Assembly: GCA_965248815.1 (NCBI GenBank)
Contig: CBDFKK010000008.1
Coordinates: forward strand, 2,480,001-2,544,000
Source: CBDFKK01 sp965248815
GTDB taxonomy: Bacteria > Pseudomonadota > Alphaproteobacteria > SMXP01
Length of the DNA: 64,000 nt
Reading direction: 5' to 3'
Positions 35,374-42,931 of this stretch are shown here, piece by piece (positions within the stretch are counted from its first letter, which is position 1; each line of letters opens with the position of its first letter). The translations under genes were made by a program, and so were the position numbers. The notes beneath the pieces were generated by a model. That model searched no databases, was not told the origin of the DNA, and saw nothing but the letters and a program-made list of their open reading frames with translations.

Positions 35374-35532
35374 CTATCCGGCGGTATGAAGCAGATTGTA
35401 GAGGGCACTAAGCACAAATCCCGCCGCCTGGGTGGCTACAACAACGGCGAGTGCTATAGCTGCGGCTAGCAAGCTTTTGTCCAGTGCGCAGACGCCTAGG
35501 TTGTGACGAATGAAAAGTATGACGTTTTCCAT
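35374..35532 (-). CDS. Second Flp-like prepilin, 52 residues
   Basis: A frame too short for ordinary gene finding. It starts at ATG 35532 (MENVILFIRHNLG) and ends at TAG 35374-35376. Aligned to Flp on the cleavage Gly (Gly13), the mature part VCALDKSLLAAAIALAVVVA keeps the pattern of hydrophobic, Ala and acidic +5 residues, with Asp18 in place of the usual Glu and Lys19 in place of Tyr. The rest is a hydrophobic helix and a short tail ending LLHTAG. It has its own terminator-like hairpin. It is probably a minor pilin or pseudopilin processed by CpaA. No strong Shine-Dalgarno is visible. Confidence 0.65.
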   Translation of the reverse strand: MENVILFIRHNLGVCALDKSLLAAAIALAVVVATQAAGFVLSALYNLLHTAG

Positions 35533-35734
35533 AGGGACAGCGAACAGACTTGGTTTGGGAGTACACCGTTCAAAAATTGTGCCGAGGTAGGAAAAAGAGC
35601 TGGGTTCCGGCGACAGGAAACATAGGGCACTCCCGGCTAAGCGGATTTTTGTCTGGCGACGTGAGGGGCGGCTATTTTATGGTGCGGGCAGGTAAGTTGA
35701 AGATCGCCTTATACGATCTTGGGAACTCATTGGC

Positions 35735-36859
35735 GTGGCGACACGAAAAATAAATAGAAGAGAAACGCTCGCGATTCATGAATCGCGCGACTTCAAGAGT
35801 TACCATGGTTTCTTGCGGGCCTCCCGGCGATATATGGACGGCCCTCTTTATCAATCGATGAAGCAGGCATATGACGAGGAGTGTTCTGAGAAATTCGGCG
35901 ACCTGCGCAATGCGCCGCCGACCTTCGATGAAGCGCTTGAAATCGCCGACAAGCTTCCGCAATTTCATCTCTACCAATGGATGTACCGGAACCTCCAGCA
36001 ATTCAAGTACTTCCGCAACAATTTGGGAATTGTGCCAGCGGTCGAACGTGAGCGTCAGACATTAGTCGAGCGTCTCGACAAGTCGGCGGGGCGTGCTGGT
36101 GACAGGCTTCGGCTTAATCCCAATATTACACTGCCTGAATATTATCGGATGGTTGATTTTCACCAACAACCGGGCGGCGTTTGGTCGGATTCCGCTGCGG
36201 GACTTATATACGAATTGGGGCGGCGCACGACTGTGCCGCAACACGCTGACCCAACTTCGATTTATCAAATCCTGTTTGATCAATTGCCGAAAGGCAAAAT
36301 ATTCAAACGTGTGTTGGATTGGGGAACGGGCGTAGGTGCGGGCATCATTCGATGGAAAGAAACCCATCCGCACTCCGAATGTCACGGCGTTGACATTGCC
36401 GAACCTTGCTTAAAGCTAGCCCACAGGCGCACGCGCGAAGCCGGCCTTCGCATATATTATTCTCAACAAGATCTCGAAAATTTGGATTTTGATGACAATA
36501 CATTCGATCTAGCCTTTCACATGTTTATGCTTCATGAAATACCGGCAAACAAACTCCTGTTGCTGCTTAAAGAAGCTTGCCGGGTATTAAGGGGCCGGGG
36601 TCTGTTTGCGGGGCCAGAGTTCCATTGGTCGCCCGGCGATGCCTTACAGAATGTTGTCCAAGAATCTCATGCTTGGACCAATAACGAGACCTATGCAGCT
36701 TCGTGGCATAGGGTGCCCATAGAGGAAATTGCCAAGGAAGCGGGATTCTCAAAGGTCAGCGTTACGCCATTTGACTCGCTCATCGGTTCGGTTCGCAAAT
36801 CCTCCAACGGCACGGCGCCTAACACGAGCTATTGGAATCTCTATGTTTTTGAGAAGTGA
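35735..36859 (+). CDS. SAM-dependent methyltransferase with unknown N-terminal domain
   Basis: A 374-residue protein starting at GTG 35735. Residues 1-180 are helical, charged and unrecognised (LPQFHLYQWMYRNLQQFKYF). A class I methyltransferase domain follows: motif I is RVLDWGTGVGAGIIRW, the acidic end of beta-2 is CHGVDIAEPCLKLA, motif IV is FDLAFHMFMLHEIP, and EACRVLRGRGLFAGPEFHW is the post-motif region, as in Methyltransf_11. Substrate unknown. It lies divergent from the Flp-like gene and 6 bases upstream of a short coiled-coil partner. The 200-base leader has a hairpin around 35600-35650. Confidence 0.8.
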   Translation: MATRKINRRETLAIHESRDFKSYHGFLRASRRYMDGPLYQSMKQAYDEECSEKFGDLRNAPPTFDEALEIADKLPQFHLYQWMYRNLQQFKYFRNNLGIVPAVERERQTLVERLDKSAGRAGDRLRLNPNITLPEYYRMVDFHQQPGGVWSDSAAGLIYELGRRTTVPQHADPTSIYQILFDQLPKGKIFKRVLDWGTGVGAGIIRWKETHPHSECHGVDIAEPCLKLAHRRTREAGLRIYYSQQDLENLDFDDNTFDLAFHMFMLHEIPANKLLLLLKEACRVLRGRGLFAGPEFHWSPGDALQNVVQESHAWTNNETYAASWHRVPIEEIAKEAGFSKVSVTPFDSLIGSVRKSSNGTAPNTSYWNLYVFEK

Positions 36860-36865
36860 TAAATC

Positions 36866-37222
36866 ATGAGTAATCAAACACGCTTTCATAACGTGCTTAC
36901 CGGTCCGATCACAGATCAAGAACCTCATCTGCTTAAGGATCTTCCAGTCGATAATTTGGTCGGGGCGATTACGGCGCTAGCGAGCGAAGTTTATATTTTG
37001 CGCGAGCGACTAGCGTTTATGGAGACCGAGCTCACAAGGAATCGTGTGCTCGCAGAAAATTCCGCCGAGACTTTTGAGCCTACATCTGAGGAGATGGAAA
37101 AAATTCAGCGCGGCCTGGATGCTTATATCGAGAGATTTTGGTCAGAACTTGGGAGGAACGCCAAGCCTGTTTCCCACATTGATCCCGGTGTAGAGTCCTA
37201 TCTCGGCGATCATAAATCGTAA
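36866..37222 (+). CDS. Small coiled-coil protein of unknown function
   Basis: A 118-residue soluble protein with no recognised domain. Residues 25-70 form an amphipathic helix likely to coil (GAITALASEVYILRERLAFM), and residues 75-105 form another (SEEMEKIQRGLDAYIERFW). No signal peptide or membrane segment. It begins 6 bases after the methyltransferase stop and is surely cotranscribed with it, so it may be its accessory subunit. Confidence 0.65.
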   Translation: MSNQTRFHNVLTGPITDQEPHLLKDLPVDNLVGAITALASEVYILRERLAFMETELTRNRVLAENSAETFEPTSEEMEKIQRGLDAYIERFWSELGRNAKPVSHIDPGVESYLGDHKS

Positions 37223-37375
37223 CAGCTCAGTGCGATCGCTACTGCAATACCTTAATGAAAACTTGATCAAATTGCTGAGTTAGCATTTAGAGAAAGTTCA
37301 GCATTTTTGCTTAGGGTCTGCCTCGTGATATGGCTTCATTCATTGGGGGCCGTCGAAATAATAACGAGGCGTTTC

Positions 37376-37885
37376 ATGACGACATTAGCGATTAACGTAC
37401 GCTTTCTCCGGCGCTTGGCGTCGGCGAGTGTTACACTGCTGGCGACCCTTGGCGTATTCGCCATGACCCAGTTTGCCGCCGCTGACGATTTGGCGGTTCA
37501 AATCGACCAGACAGCGCCGATTAAGCTCGATCGGGCCGCGGCCGCGATCGTCGTGGGAAACCCGAGCGTCGCCGATATTTCGGCACACAACCAAAACGTA
37601 TTTTTTGTGATTGGGCGCACCATTGGGACGACCAACGTTGTGGCTTTGGACTCCAATGCTGAAACGATTGCCAACGTCGTCATTCACGTAACGCCTCCAG
37701 GCACAAAACGCGTCGTGTTGCACAGAAGCGTCGATCGTTTGAGCTACAACTGCGCGCCTCAATGCGAGTGGACGCAAATTCCAAGCGATGCCATCGAGCC
37801 CTATACGAACTTGGACGAAGAGAACAAGCGTAAGCTTGAGCTCGCCCAAAAGGGTAAGGAAGCATCAGCCCTCGGCGCGCGCTAA
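37376..37885 (+). CDS. Stand-alone pilus/secretin N-terminal domain protein
   Basis: A 169-residue exported protein. I chose the ATG at 37376 because it gives a signal peptide (RRLASASVTLLATLGVFAM, cleavage near FAAA). The mature domain (IKLDRAAAAIVVGNPSVADI, VIGRTIGTTNVVALDSNAET) is the T2SS/T3SS pilus N-domain also found at the start of CpaC, but with no secretin pore. Two Cys (NCAPQCEW) and a Lys/Glu-rich tail follow. It may cap or gate the Tad secretin periplasmically. It ends at a strong terminator. Confidence 0.82.
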   Translation: MTTLAINVRFLRRLASASVTLLATLGVFAMTQFAAADDLAVQIDQTAPIKLDRAAAAIVVGNPSVADISAHNQNVFFVIGRTIGTTNVVALDSNAETIANVVIHVTPPGTKRVVLHRSVDRLSYNCAPQCEWTQIPSDAIEPYTNLDEENKRKLELAQKGKEASALGAR

Positions 37886-37917
37886 AGATCTCTTGCTCCT
37901 AGCCAATACTTTTTAAG

Positions 37918-37953
37918 AACCGCCGCGTCCCATATTGAGGCGCGGCGGTTTTT
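37918..37953. terminator. Intrinsic terminator, probably bidirectional
   Basis: AACCGCCGCG at 37918-37927 pairs with CGCGGCGGTT at 37941-37950 (10 bp, 13-base loop), followed by a T-run. It lies between the convergent pilus N-domain gene and the small secreted protein gene. Confidence 0.92.
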
Positions 37954-37995
37954 CATTTGATGGTCGAGCCAGCCTTAGCGGCGCTCAACCATGAG

Positions 37996-38496
37996 CTATT
38001 TTTCTTGGTTCTCCTGCTTTAGACGTTTCCTGATTTGAGCCCTCTGGTCTCGGTTATCGTTAAACAGGAACTCTTTTTTCCATTGTTCGAAGAATTCATA
38101 CCTATTGTTGAAGACGCCTCGTTTGAGTGTGACATTACTGTATTTGGCCAAACCGGGTTGTTTCGTTTTATTGTTATTATTATCCATTCCATCGCGGTAC
38201 TCGATCGGCGGTGTTTCGAGCTCGAAGCCATCGGCAAAGCCCTTGCTCCCATTCTGCTCCGTAGGCAGTTGAAATTTTGGAAGGCGTTTCTTGCTTGGCC
38301 TACTACTCGATGTTTCCAGCTTGGGTTTGTCCTTGTTGGTCCACGGCGATGTGCCTTGGGCGGTTCCCAGTTTTTTCAGTTGCTCTTGTTTATCTTTATT
38401 CTGTGACGGTGCAGTATCGTCGGCAAATACCCCTTGGGGGCTGACTGCCACGGCCAGCGCTATGATAAACGCCGCAATAATCAATCGAAATTGCAT
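37996..38496 (-). CDS. Small basic exported protein of unknown function
   Basis: A 166-residue protein. The ATG at 38496 has GGGAGGACAA directly upstream and gives a clean signal peptide (MQFRLIIAAFIIALAVAVSP, cleavage near VFADD). The mature part is rich in Lys, Gln, Asn and Pro, with a run of four Asn in GMDNNNNKTKQPG, and ends in a charged helix (QIRKRLKQENQEK). No domain is recognised. A perfect CRP-type palindrome lies about 75 bases upstream, suggesting control by a Crp/Fnr-family protein. Confidence 0.72.
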   Translation of the reverse strand: MQFRLIIAAFIIALAVAVSPQGVFADDTAPSQNKDKQEQLKKLGTAQGTSPWTNKDKPKLETSSSRPSKKRLPKFQLPTEQNGSKGFADGFELETPPIEYRDGMDNNNNKTKQPGLAKYSNVTLKRGVFNNRYEFFEQWKKEFLFNDNRDQRAQIRKRLKQENQEK

Positions 38497-38570
38497 TAGT
38501 TTGTCCTCCCGAATATGAGCGGCACGCTTCATATTGAGGGAAGACTCTAGCTCTACACCTGTCCGACAAC

Positions 38571-38586
38571 TGTGACGGCTGTCACA
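38571..38586. promoter_or_regulatory. Crp/Fnr-type binding site, perfect palindrome
   Basis: TGTGACGGCTGTCACA matches TGTGA-N6-TCACA exactly on both half sites. It lies 75 bases upstream of the start of the small basic exported protein and just after the last DUF1838 gene. The half sites are Crp-like (TGTGA) more than Fnr-like (TTGAT). Confidence 0.65.
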
Positions 38587-38627
38587 ATCCAATCAGAACT
38601 TTGAGAGCTCTCTCCTTCTTCGAGGCC

Positions 38628-39494
38628 CTATTGGTAGAACGGATCAGGTTCCTTCGTGAGTGCGGCCAGCGGGTCGGCCATAATGTCCGGGTGGAACCGG
38701 TCTAGCAGGGCGCGAATGTGCTCGGGAATTTCGTCTACATTTGCAACCTTTTCGCCGTGACCGCGACCCAATTTGCTTCCCAGTTGGTTGCCCATATTCA
38801 TGTAAGCGGGCCAACTGGTGACAGATTCGAATGAATTCGTCGTGCGCGGCATGGCAACCGATGGGTCTTCTATCTCTGTCATCTGCCCGTGATAAATCGA
38901 CATGTCATTGACGAAGAAATCGGCTTTGCCGGCTTCGTCGTATGACACCGTCGTCGAAATGTCGTCGCGCAACCAAATTTGATCGTTGGCAACAAAGGCT
39001 GGCCCTAATTTAGTTTCGCTATCGAAAGTGACGCCAGGTAACGCCGCCGGCAATATTGTTTCCTTCGCTGTGTGAACGATGGTAGTTGGCCCTACGGCGC
39101 CCCTTGAAGCCGGCACCATTTCATCGGTATACGGATTGTACCATTCTTCGACGAATTCGCCAGTTTCCACGTCGGAACTAAAGACAATTTCCAATGATGT
39201 TGATTCAAAGCCGCCGTCGTTCCGGTCTCTTGTTGCGTGGAAACTCGCTACTTCATGGGTGAACAGGGGTGTTAATCGTGCATTGACGTTGCCCAACGAC
39301 ACGACGCGCAGCCACCAAATAACAAGACGGCCGTCAGCCGCATATCTAATTTTTCGCATAATAGGCAAAAGTTGCGCACGGTCTTCGATGAGTCCGTCGG
39401 GTGTGGCGGCGAGAGTTGGTATTATGAACGGCACGGCGCCGGCGGCGGCAGTCCCTGCCAAGACGCTTCGGCGACTCAGGATAGGATTCGTCAT
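38628..39494 (-). CDS. Exported DUF1838 protein (copy 1)
   Basis: A 288-residue DUF1838-family protein. The N-terminus is a twin-arginine signal (LSRRSVLAGTAAAGAVPFII). Family segments seen: VIWWLRVVSLGNVNARL, EEWYNPYTDEMVP and the C-terminal HPDIMADPLA. The family has no known biochemical role. It is the last of three paralogues in a leftward cluster with an FAD monooxygenase and is separated from the next by 102 bases. As a Tat substrate it is expected to fold, perhaps with a cofactor, before export. Confidence 0.82.
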   Translation of the reverse strand: MTNPILSRRSVLAGTAAAGAVPFIIPTLAATPDGLIEDRAQLLPIMRKIRYAADGRLVIWWLRVVSLGNVNARLTPLFTHEVASFHATRDRNDGGFESTSLEIVFSSDVETGEFVEEWYNPYTDEMVPASRGAVGPTTIVHTAKETILPAALPGVTFDSETKLGPAFVANDQIWLRDDISTTVSYDEAGKADFFVNDMSIYHGQMTEIEDPSVAMPRTTNSFESVTSWPAYMNMGNQLGSKLGRGHGEKVANVDEIPEHIRALLDRFHPDIMADPLAALTKEPDPFYQ

Positions 39495-39596
39495 CGCACG
39501 GCCTTTCCCAATTTTAAAAAGGGCGCGGTGAACGAGTGTCCGCCGCGCCCCGTTGGCTTGAGTGTTGGCTACTGCTTATGCAGCTTTCGGAAAGAC

Positions 39597-40598
39597 TTAC
39601 ATCTTCTTTGGCGCCGGCGTTTGTTCAAGCGCATAGTTTTCGAGGCTCGACAAGCTCGGCTCGACATATTCTGTCGGCGCATCGAGAAACTTGGGATAGT
39701 TCTTCTCTGTATACGCCACGATTTTCGGATCGATGTCGTCGAGGCCATTCGGGGCAGAACCCATGAAGCACGAATAAACAATGTGCCCATCCGTCTGGTC
39801 CATAAGCATCCACGGCAGCCAGGGCGTGATCCGGCTCCAGGTCCCGCGGCTATGAATCGACGTCGCATTTGGATCTTGAACGTTGTCCATGTCCATTTGA
39901 TACATGAAGATCTCGGATACCCGCGTCATGGGGCCGGGCGATTCACGCGGCCATTCATCCGGCTGCAGAGCGCTCGGATAGTACAAGTGGATCGTGCTAT
40001 CCATATTCATGACGCTGCCGCGCGGCTCCCAAGGAAGCTGGAGTGGAATGCGAGGCGGCTTCTCGGTATTCAGTCCGCCGTAGGAGGGCGGCTCGGGAAA
40101 ATACTCTTCGACTTTGAAATTGAACGGATCGTTGGCCACCGGCACGGTGCGTACGGTCTCGCCGGTATACTCGTTTTCCCATTCTTCCATGATTTCGCCG
40201 CTGCGGCTGTCGACGTATAAGCCTACTTCGCGCAGCAGTTTCTGGTAGCCCTTACCGTCCGGCAGCTCCTGCAAGCGTGAAACGCCGAAGCCTTCAAAGC
40301 GAAACAGGCTTCTGATTTTTTCACCCTTGCGCACGCCCATGACGTTGCCGGCGTACCAGCCGTATTTCGATTTGCCCACGTCGATATCGCCTTGCATCCG
40401 CGCCATGGCGATCATGTTGCCTCGTGGCGTTGTCAGGTCGAGCGTCGGACCTTTCAACAAGTCCGGCGTGATCTTCGAGGCTTGAGCCGGTGCCGTCCCC
40501 AGCGCCAAAGTCGTTGCGGCAAAAGCGCCCATGGCACCGACCCCGCCCATCGCTTGGCGCCGATCTAATACTAATTCCGAAACGTTCTTCTCACTCAT
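39597..40598 (-). CDS. Exported DUF1838 protein (copy 2)
   Basis: A 333-residue paralogue. The start at ATG 40598 (MSEKNVSELVL) leads into a twin-arginine signal (LDRRQAMGGVGAMGAFAATT). Matching family segments are SLFRFEGFGVSRLQEL, GEIMEEWENEYTGETVRTV and the hallmark RITPWLPWMLMDQTDGHIVY. It is the longest of the three and has a Pro-rich insert with PEPPSYGGLNTEKPPR. It lies between copies 1 and 3, all read leftward. Confidence 0.84.
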   Translation of the reverse strand: MSEKNVSELVLDRRQAMGGVGAMGAFAATTLALGTAPAQASKITPDLLKGPTLDLTTPRGNMIAMARMQGDIDVGKSKYGWYAGNVMGVRKGEKIRSLFRFEGFGVSRLQELPDGKGYQKLLREVGLYVDSRSGEIMEEWENEYTGETVRTVPVANDPFNFKVEEYFPEPPSYGGLNTEKPPRIPLQLPWEPRGSVMNMDSTIHLYYPSALQPDEWPRESPGPMTRVSEIFMYQMDMDNVQDPNATSIHSRGTWSRITPWLPWMLMDQTDGHIVYSCFMGSAPNGLDDIDPKIVAYTEKNYPKFLDAPTEYVEPSLSSLENYALEQTPAPKKM

Positions 40599-40671
40599 GT
40601 CTTCCCTTTCCAAATGACTTCCGCGCGGCATCTCTCAATAAGTCCGCCCCGAAACGTGCACTCTATGTCGA

Positions 40672-41517
40672 TTACGTATTGCTTTCAAAGAATCCCGGAT
40701 GGTCGTTCTCAATACGGTTCACGAGGTGTTCCGGTATTTCATTCGGTTCCTGATGCTTGCTGCCCAGTAGACGCCAACTGATCACGCCGGGTGTCTCACC
40801 CATTTTCATCCAGGGGCGCCAGGAATTGATCGTGGTGTAGTGGAGCGTGCTTGACACGAAATCGATCGAGTCGTCGAGTACCTCGGACAATTTGGCGCGC
40901 CAGGTTGCCAGCGACGTTGCGACGCGAACGGAAGGCACACTGGGTTGATCCTTTTGCTCTTGCGCAGAAGGTGAGCCAAAAAACAACTCTTCACCGAACC
41001 ACACGTCGTCGCCGTGGATGGTCGGGCCGGACAGGTCCCCTCGAAAAGAGACTTCAGGCGGTAGAGTGACCTCCAATGGTTCAAATCCGCCTTTCCCGAC
41101 AAAATTCATTGCCGCTTTTTGTCCGGACCGGTAATGCTCAGGCTCGACCACGGCGCCGTTTAAGGGGTTCTCCCAATCGTCCAAAACCTCTCTGGTTTCA
41201 AGATCGACAAAATAACCGGCTTCGGCGAGTGACCATTCATACGTGCCGTCGACCTTGCGCCGGAAATAGCTGATGCTTGCACCCTCGATGCGCATCAGCG
41301 GCACTGCGCTTTCATCATGTAATTTGCCGTAAAAGTCGCCTTCGTAATGCCAGAAGACTCGGCCGCCGCCGGCACGATTGCGCACCTTAACCAAGCCATC
41401 GAGCAAGGGCAGGGTCGAGGGCCAATCCGTCTGCGCAGAGAGTCTTGCTGTTGAAAGAATTGCTGCCGCCGATCCAATGACAAAGTTTCGTCGCGACAAG
41501 TGCGCGTGCATAGTCAA
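40672..41517 (-). CDS. Exported DUF1838 protein (copy 3)
   Basis: A 281-residue paralogue with the best twin-arginine signal of the three (LSRRNFVIGSAAAILSTARL). Segments shared with the others are FWHYEGDFYGKL, TREVLDDWENPLNGAVVEPE and the hallmark NSWRPWMKMGETPGVISW. The three copies have diverged widely, so they are likely distinct in role and not recent duplicates. It begins 41 bases after the monooxygenase gene and is probably cotranscribed with it. Confidence 0.83.
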   Translation of the reverse strand: MTMHAHLSRRNFVIGSAAAILSTARLSAQTDWPSTLPLLDGLVKVRNRAGGGRVFWHYEGDFYGKLHDESAVPLMRIEGASISYFRRKVDGTYEWSLAEAGYFVDLETREVLDDWENPLNGAVVEPEHYRSGQKAAMNFVGKGGFEPLEVTLPPEVSFRGDLSGPTIHGDDVWFGEELFFGSPSAQEQKDQPSVPSVRVATSLATWRAKLSEVLDDSIDFVSSTLHYTTINSWRPWMKMGETPGVISWRLLGSKHQEPNEIPEHLVNRIENDHPGFFESNT

Positions 41518-41558
41518 GTCCGATCAATATTTGTCCCAGGGTCAACGAGGCCTGATCG

Positions 41559-42740
41559 TCATTCCATATTTGGCAATTCAATAGTGGCGGCATTGTAACC
41601 GAAGAGCTCTTTGCTTTGCGTTGGCGCATGGCGCTCGGCGTCATACGAGTCGGGATCCTGGCTTTTGTATCGCTTGCCTTGAATACGTCCGCTTTCCAAC
41701 ACCCATCGTGCCCGGGGTTGGCGTGCGGCTTCATAAGTTTTGAATGCGCTAGCAAAATTTGACGATTGATCGAAACAACGAGCCAGAATCAGAGCATCCT
41801 CGAAAGCCATTGCAGCGCCCTGGCCGAGGAACGGCAGCGAGGCGTGGGCAGCATCTCCTAAGAGCGTGACGCGCCCTTGTGACCATTCGGGCAGAGGGTC
41901 ACGGTCGAATAAAGCCCACTTGTAGCAAAGCTCGGGCGGTGTTGCGGCGATAATGCCACGCACGTGCTCATGCCAGCCTTCGTAAGCCGCGAGAACTTCT
42001 TCGACCGTTGAGCGTTCCGACCAACTTTCGATCTCCCACCCGCTCTTCTCTTGGCCTGCTACGTAGTTCACCAACGTTTTCTTGCGCACAAAATAACGCG
42101 TGAATGTTTGACCAGGACCAATCGTCATCGCGGACGACGGCGTCATCATCTCTTCGGTCAACCGCTCGGCAGGCACTAGGCCACGCCACGCGATGTTCCC
42201 TGTAAACAGGGGCGGTTCAGGTGTAAAAAGTTGGGCACGCACAGTCGAGCGCGTGCCATCACATCCGATCAAAAGATCACCGCGGGCGCTCTTGCCGCCT
42301 TCAAAGTAAGCGGTGACGCCATCACCGTCCTGATCAAGGTGGGTGAAATTGTGGTTGAGATGAATGCAAGCCGCGTCATTTGCCTGCACTGCGTCCGCCA
42401 GAGCGCTGTGAATATCTGCTCGATGAATTTGATAATAGTTTGCGCCATAGAGCTCACGCGGCGTATCGCCTCGATAGGTGTTCACCAAGGTCTTGCCGGT
42501 GCGCCAATGTTTGACTGCACCTGCGTCCGGAATATCTGCCAACTGAGCAATCTCGTCCCCGACGCCCAGATATTCCAAAACATGCGTCGCGTTGGGGCCA
42601 ACCGTGAGCCCGGCCCCCACTTCACCGAGCTCCGGCGCTTGTTCGAAGATTTGAACCCGATGCCCGAATTTTTGCAGCGCCAGGGCGGCGGTCAACCCGC
42701 CCATGCCGGCTCCGATGATGAGAAATGTCTGTTGTGTCAT
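41559..42740 (-). CDS. FAD-dependent monooxygenase, salicylate hydroxylase-like
   Basis: A 393-residue group A flavin monooxygenase. The FAD Rossmann motif is IIGAGMGGLTAALALQKFG at the N-terminus; the middle DG-type motif is LLIGCDGTRSTVRAQL; and the third FAD motif is RVTLLGDAAHASLPFLGQGA. These enzymes use NAD(P)H and O2 to hydroxylate aromatic rings. The substrate is not readable. The ATG at 42740 (MTQQTFLIIGAG) is preferred over that at 42758. It heads the leftward cluster with three DUF1838 genes and is divergent from the gamma-glutamyltransferase gene. Confidence 0.9.
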   Translation of the reverse strand: MTQQTFLIIGAGMGGLTAALALQKFGHRVQIFEQAPELGEVGAGLTVGPNATHVLEYLGVGDEIAQLADIPDAGAVKHWRTGKTLVNTYRGDTPRELYGANYYQIHRADIHSALADAVQANDAACIHLNHNFTHLDQDGDGVTAYFEGGKSARGDLLIGCDGTRSTVRAQLFTPEPPLFTGNIAWRGLVPAERLTEEMMTPSSAMTIGPGQTFTRYFVRKKTLVNYVAGQEKSGWEIESWSERSTVEEVLAAYEGWHEHVRGIIAATPPELCYKWALFDRDPLPEWSQGRVTLLGDAAHASLPFLGQGAAMAFEDALILARCFDQSSNFASAFKTYEAARQPRARWVLESGRIQGKRYKSQDPDSYDAERHAPTQSKELFGYNAATIELPNME

Positions 42741-42931
42741 TTTCTTTTGAATGGGCAAGTGTTGACCAAAACGGGTATTCCTTGACTATTGAAGAATCAA
42801 GTCTACGGCTGGTCACCACTTCCCGCTAGCTGTAATGCCGCCAGGCACTGTTGAGCGACCTAATCGCCTTGGACCTGGCCGTCTGGTGAAGATACACTTG
42901 TCTCAAGGGGTGGTGAGCGGAGCAATCCTGA

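Noticed and set aside
35533..35734. Possible cyclic-di-GMP riboswitch before the methyltransferase
   Set aside because: A hairpin pairs AGCTGGG with CCCGGCT near 35600-35640, but the conserved GEMM bases are not present; the stretch otherwise holds only a likely divergent promoter region.
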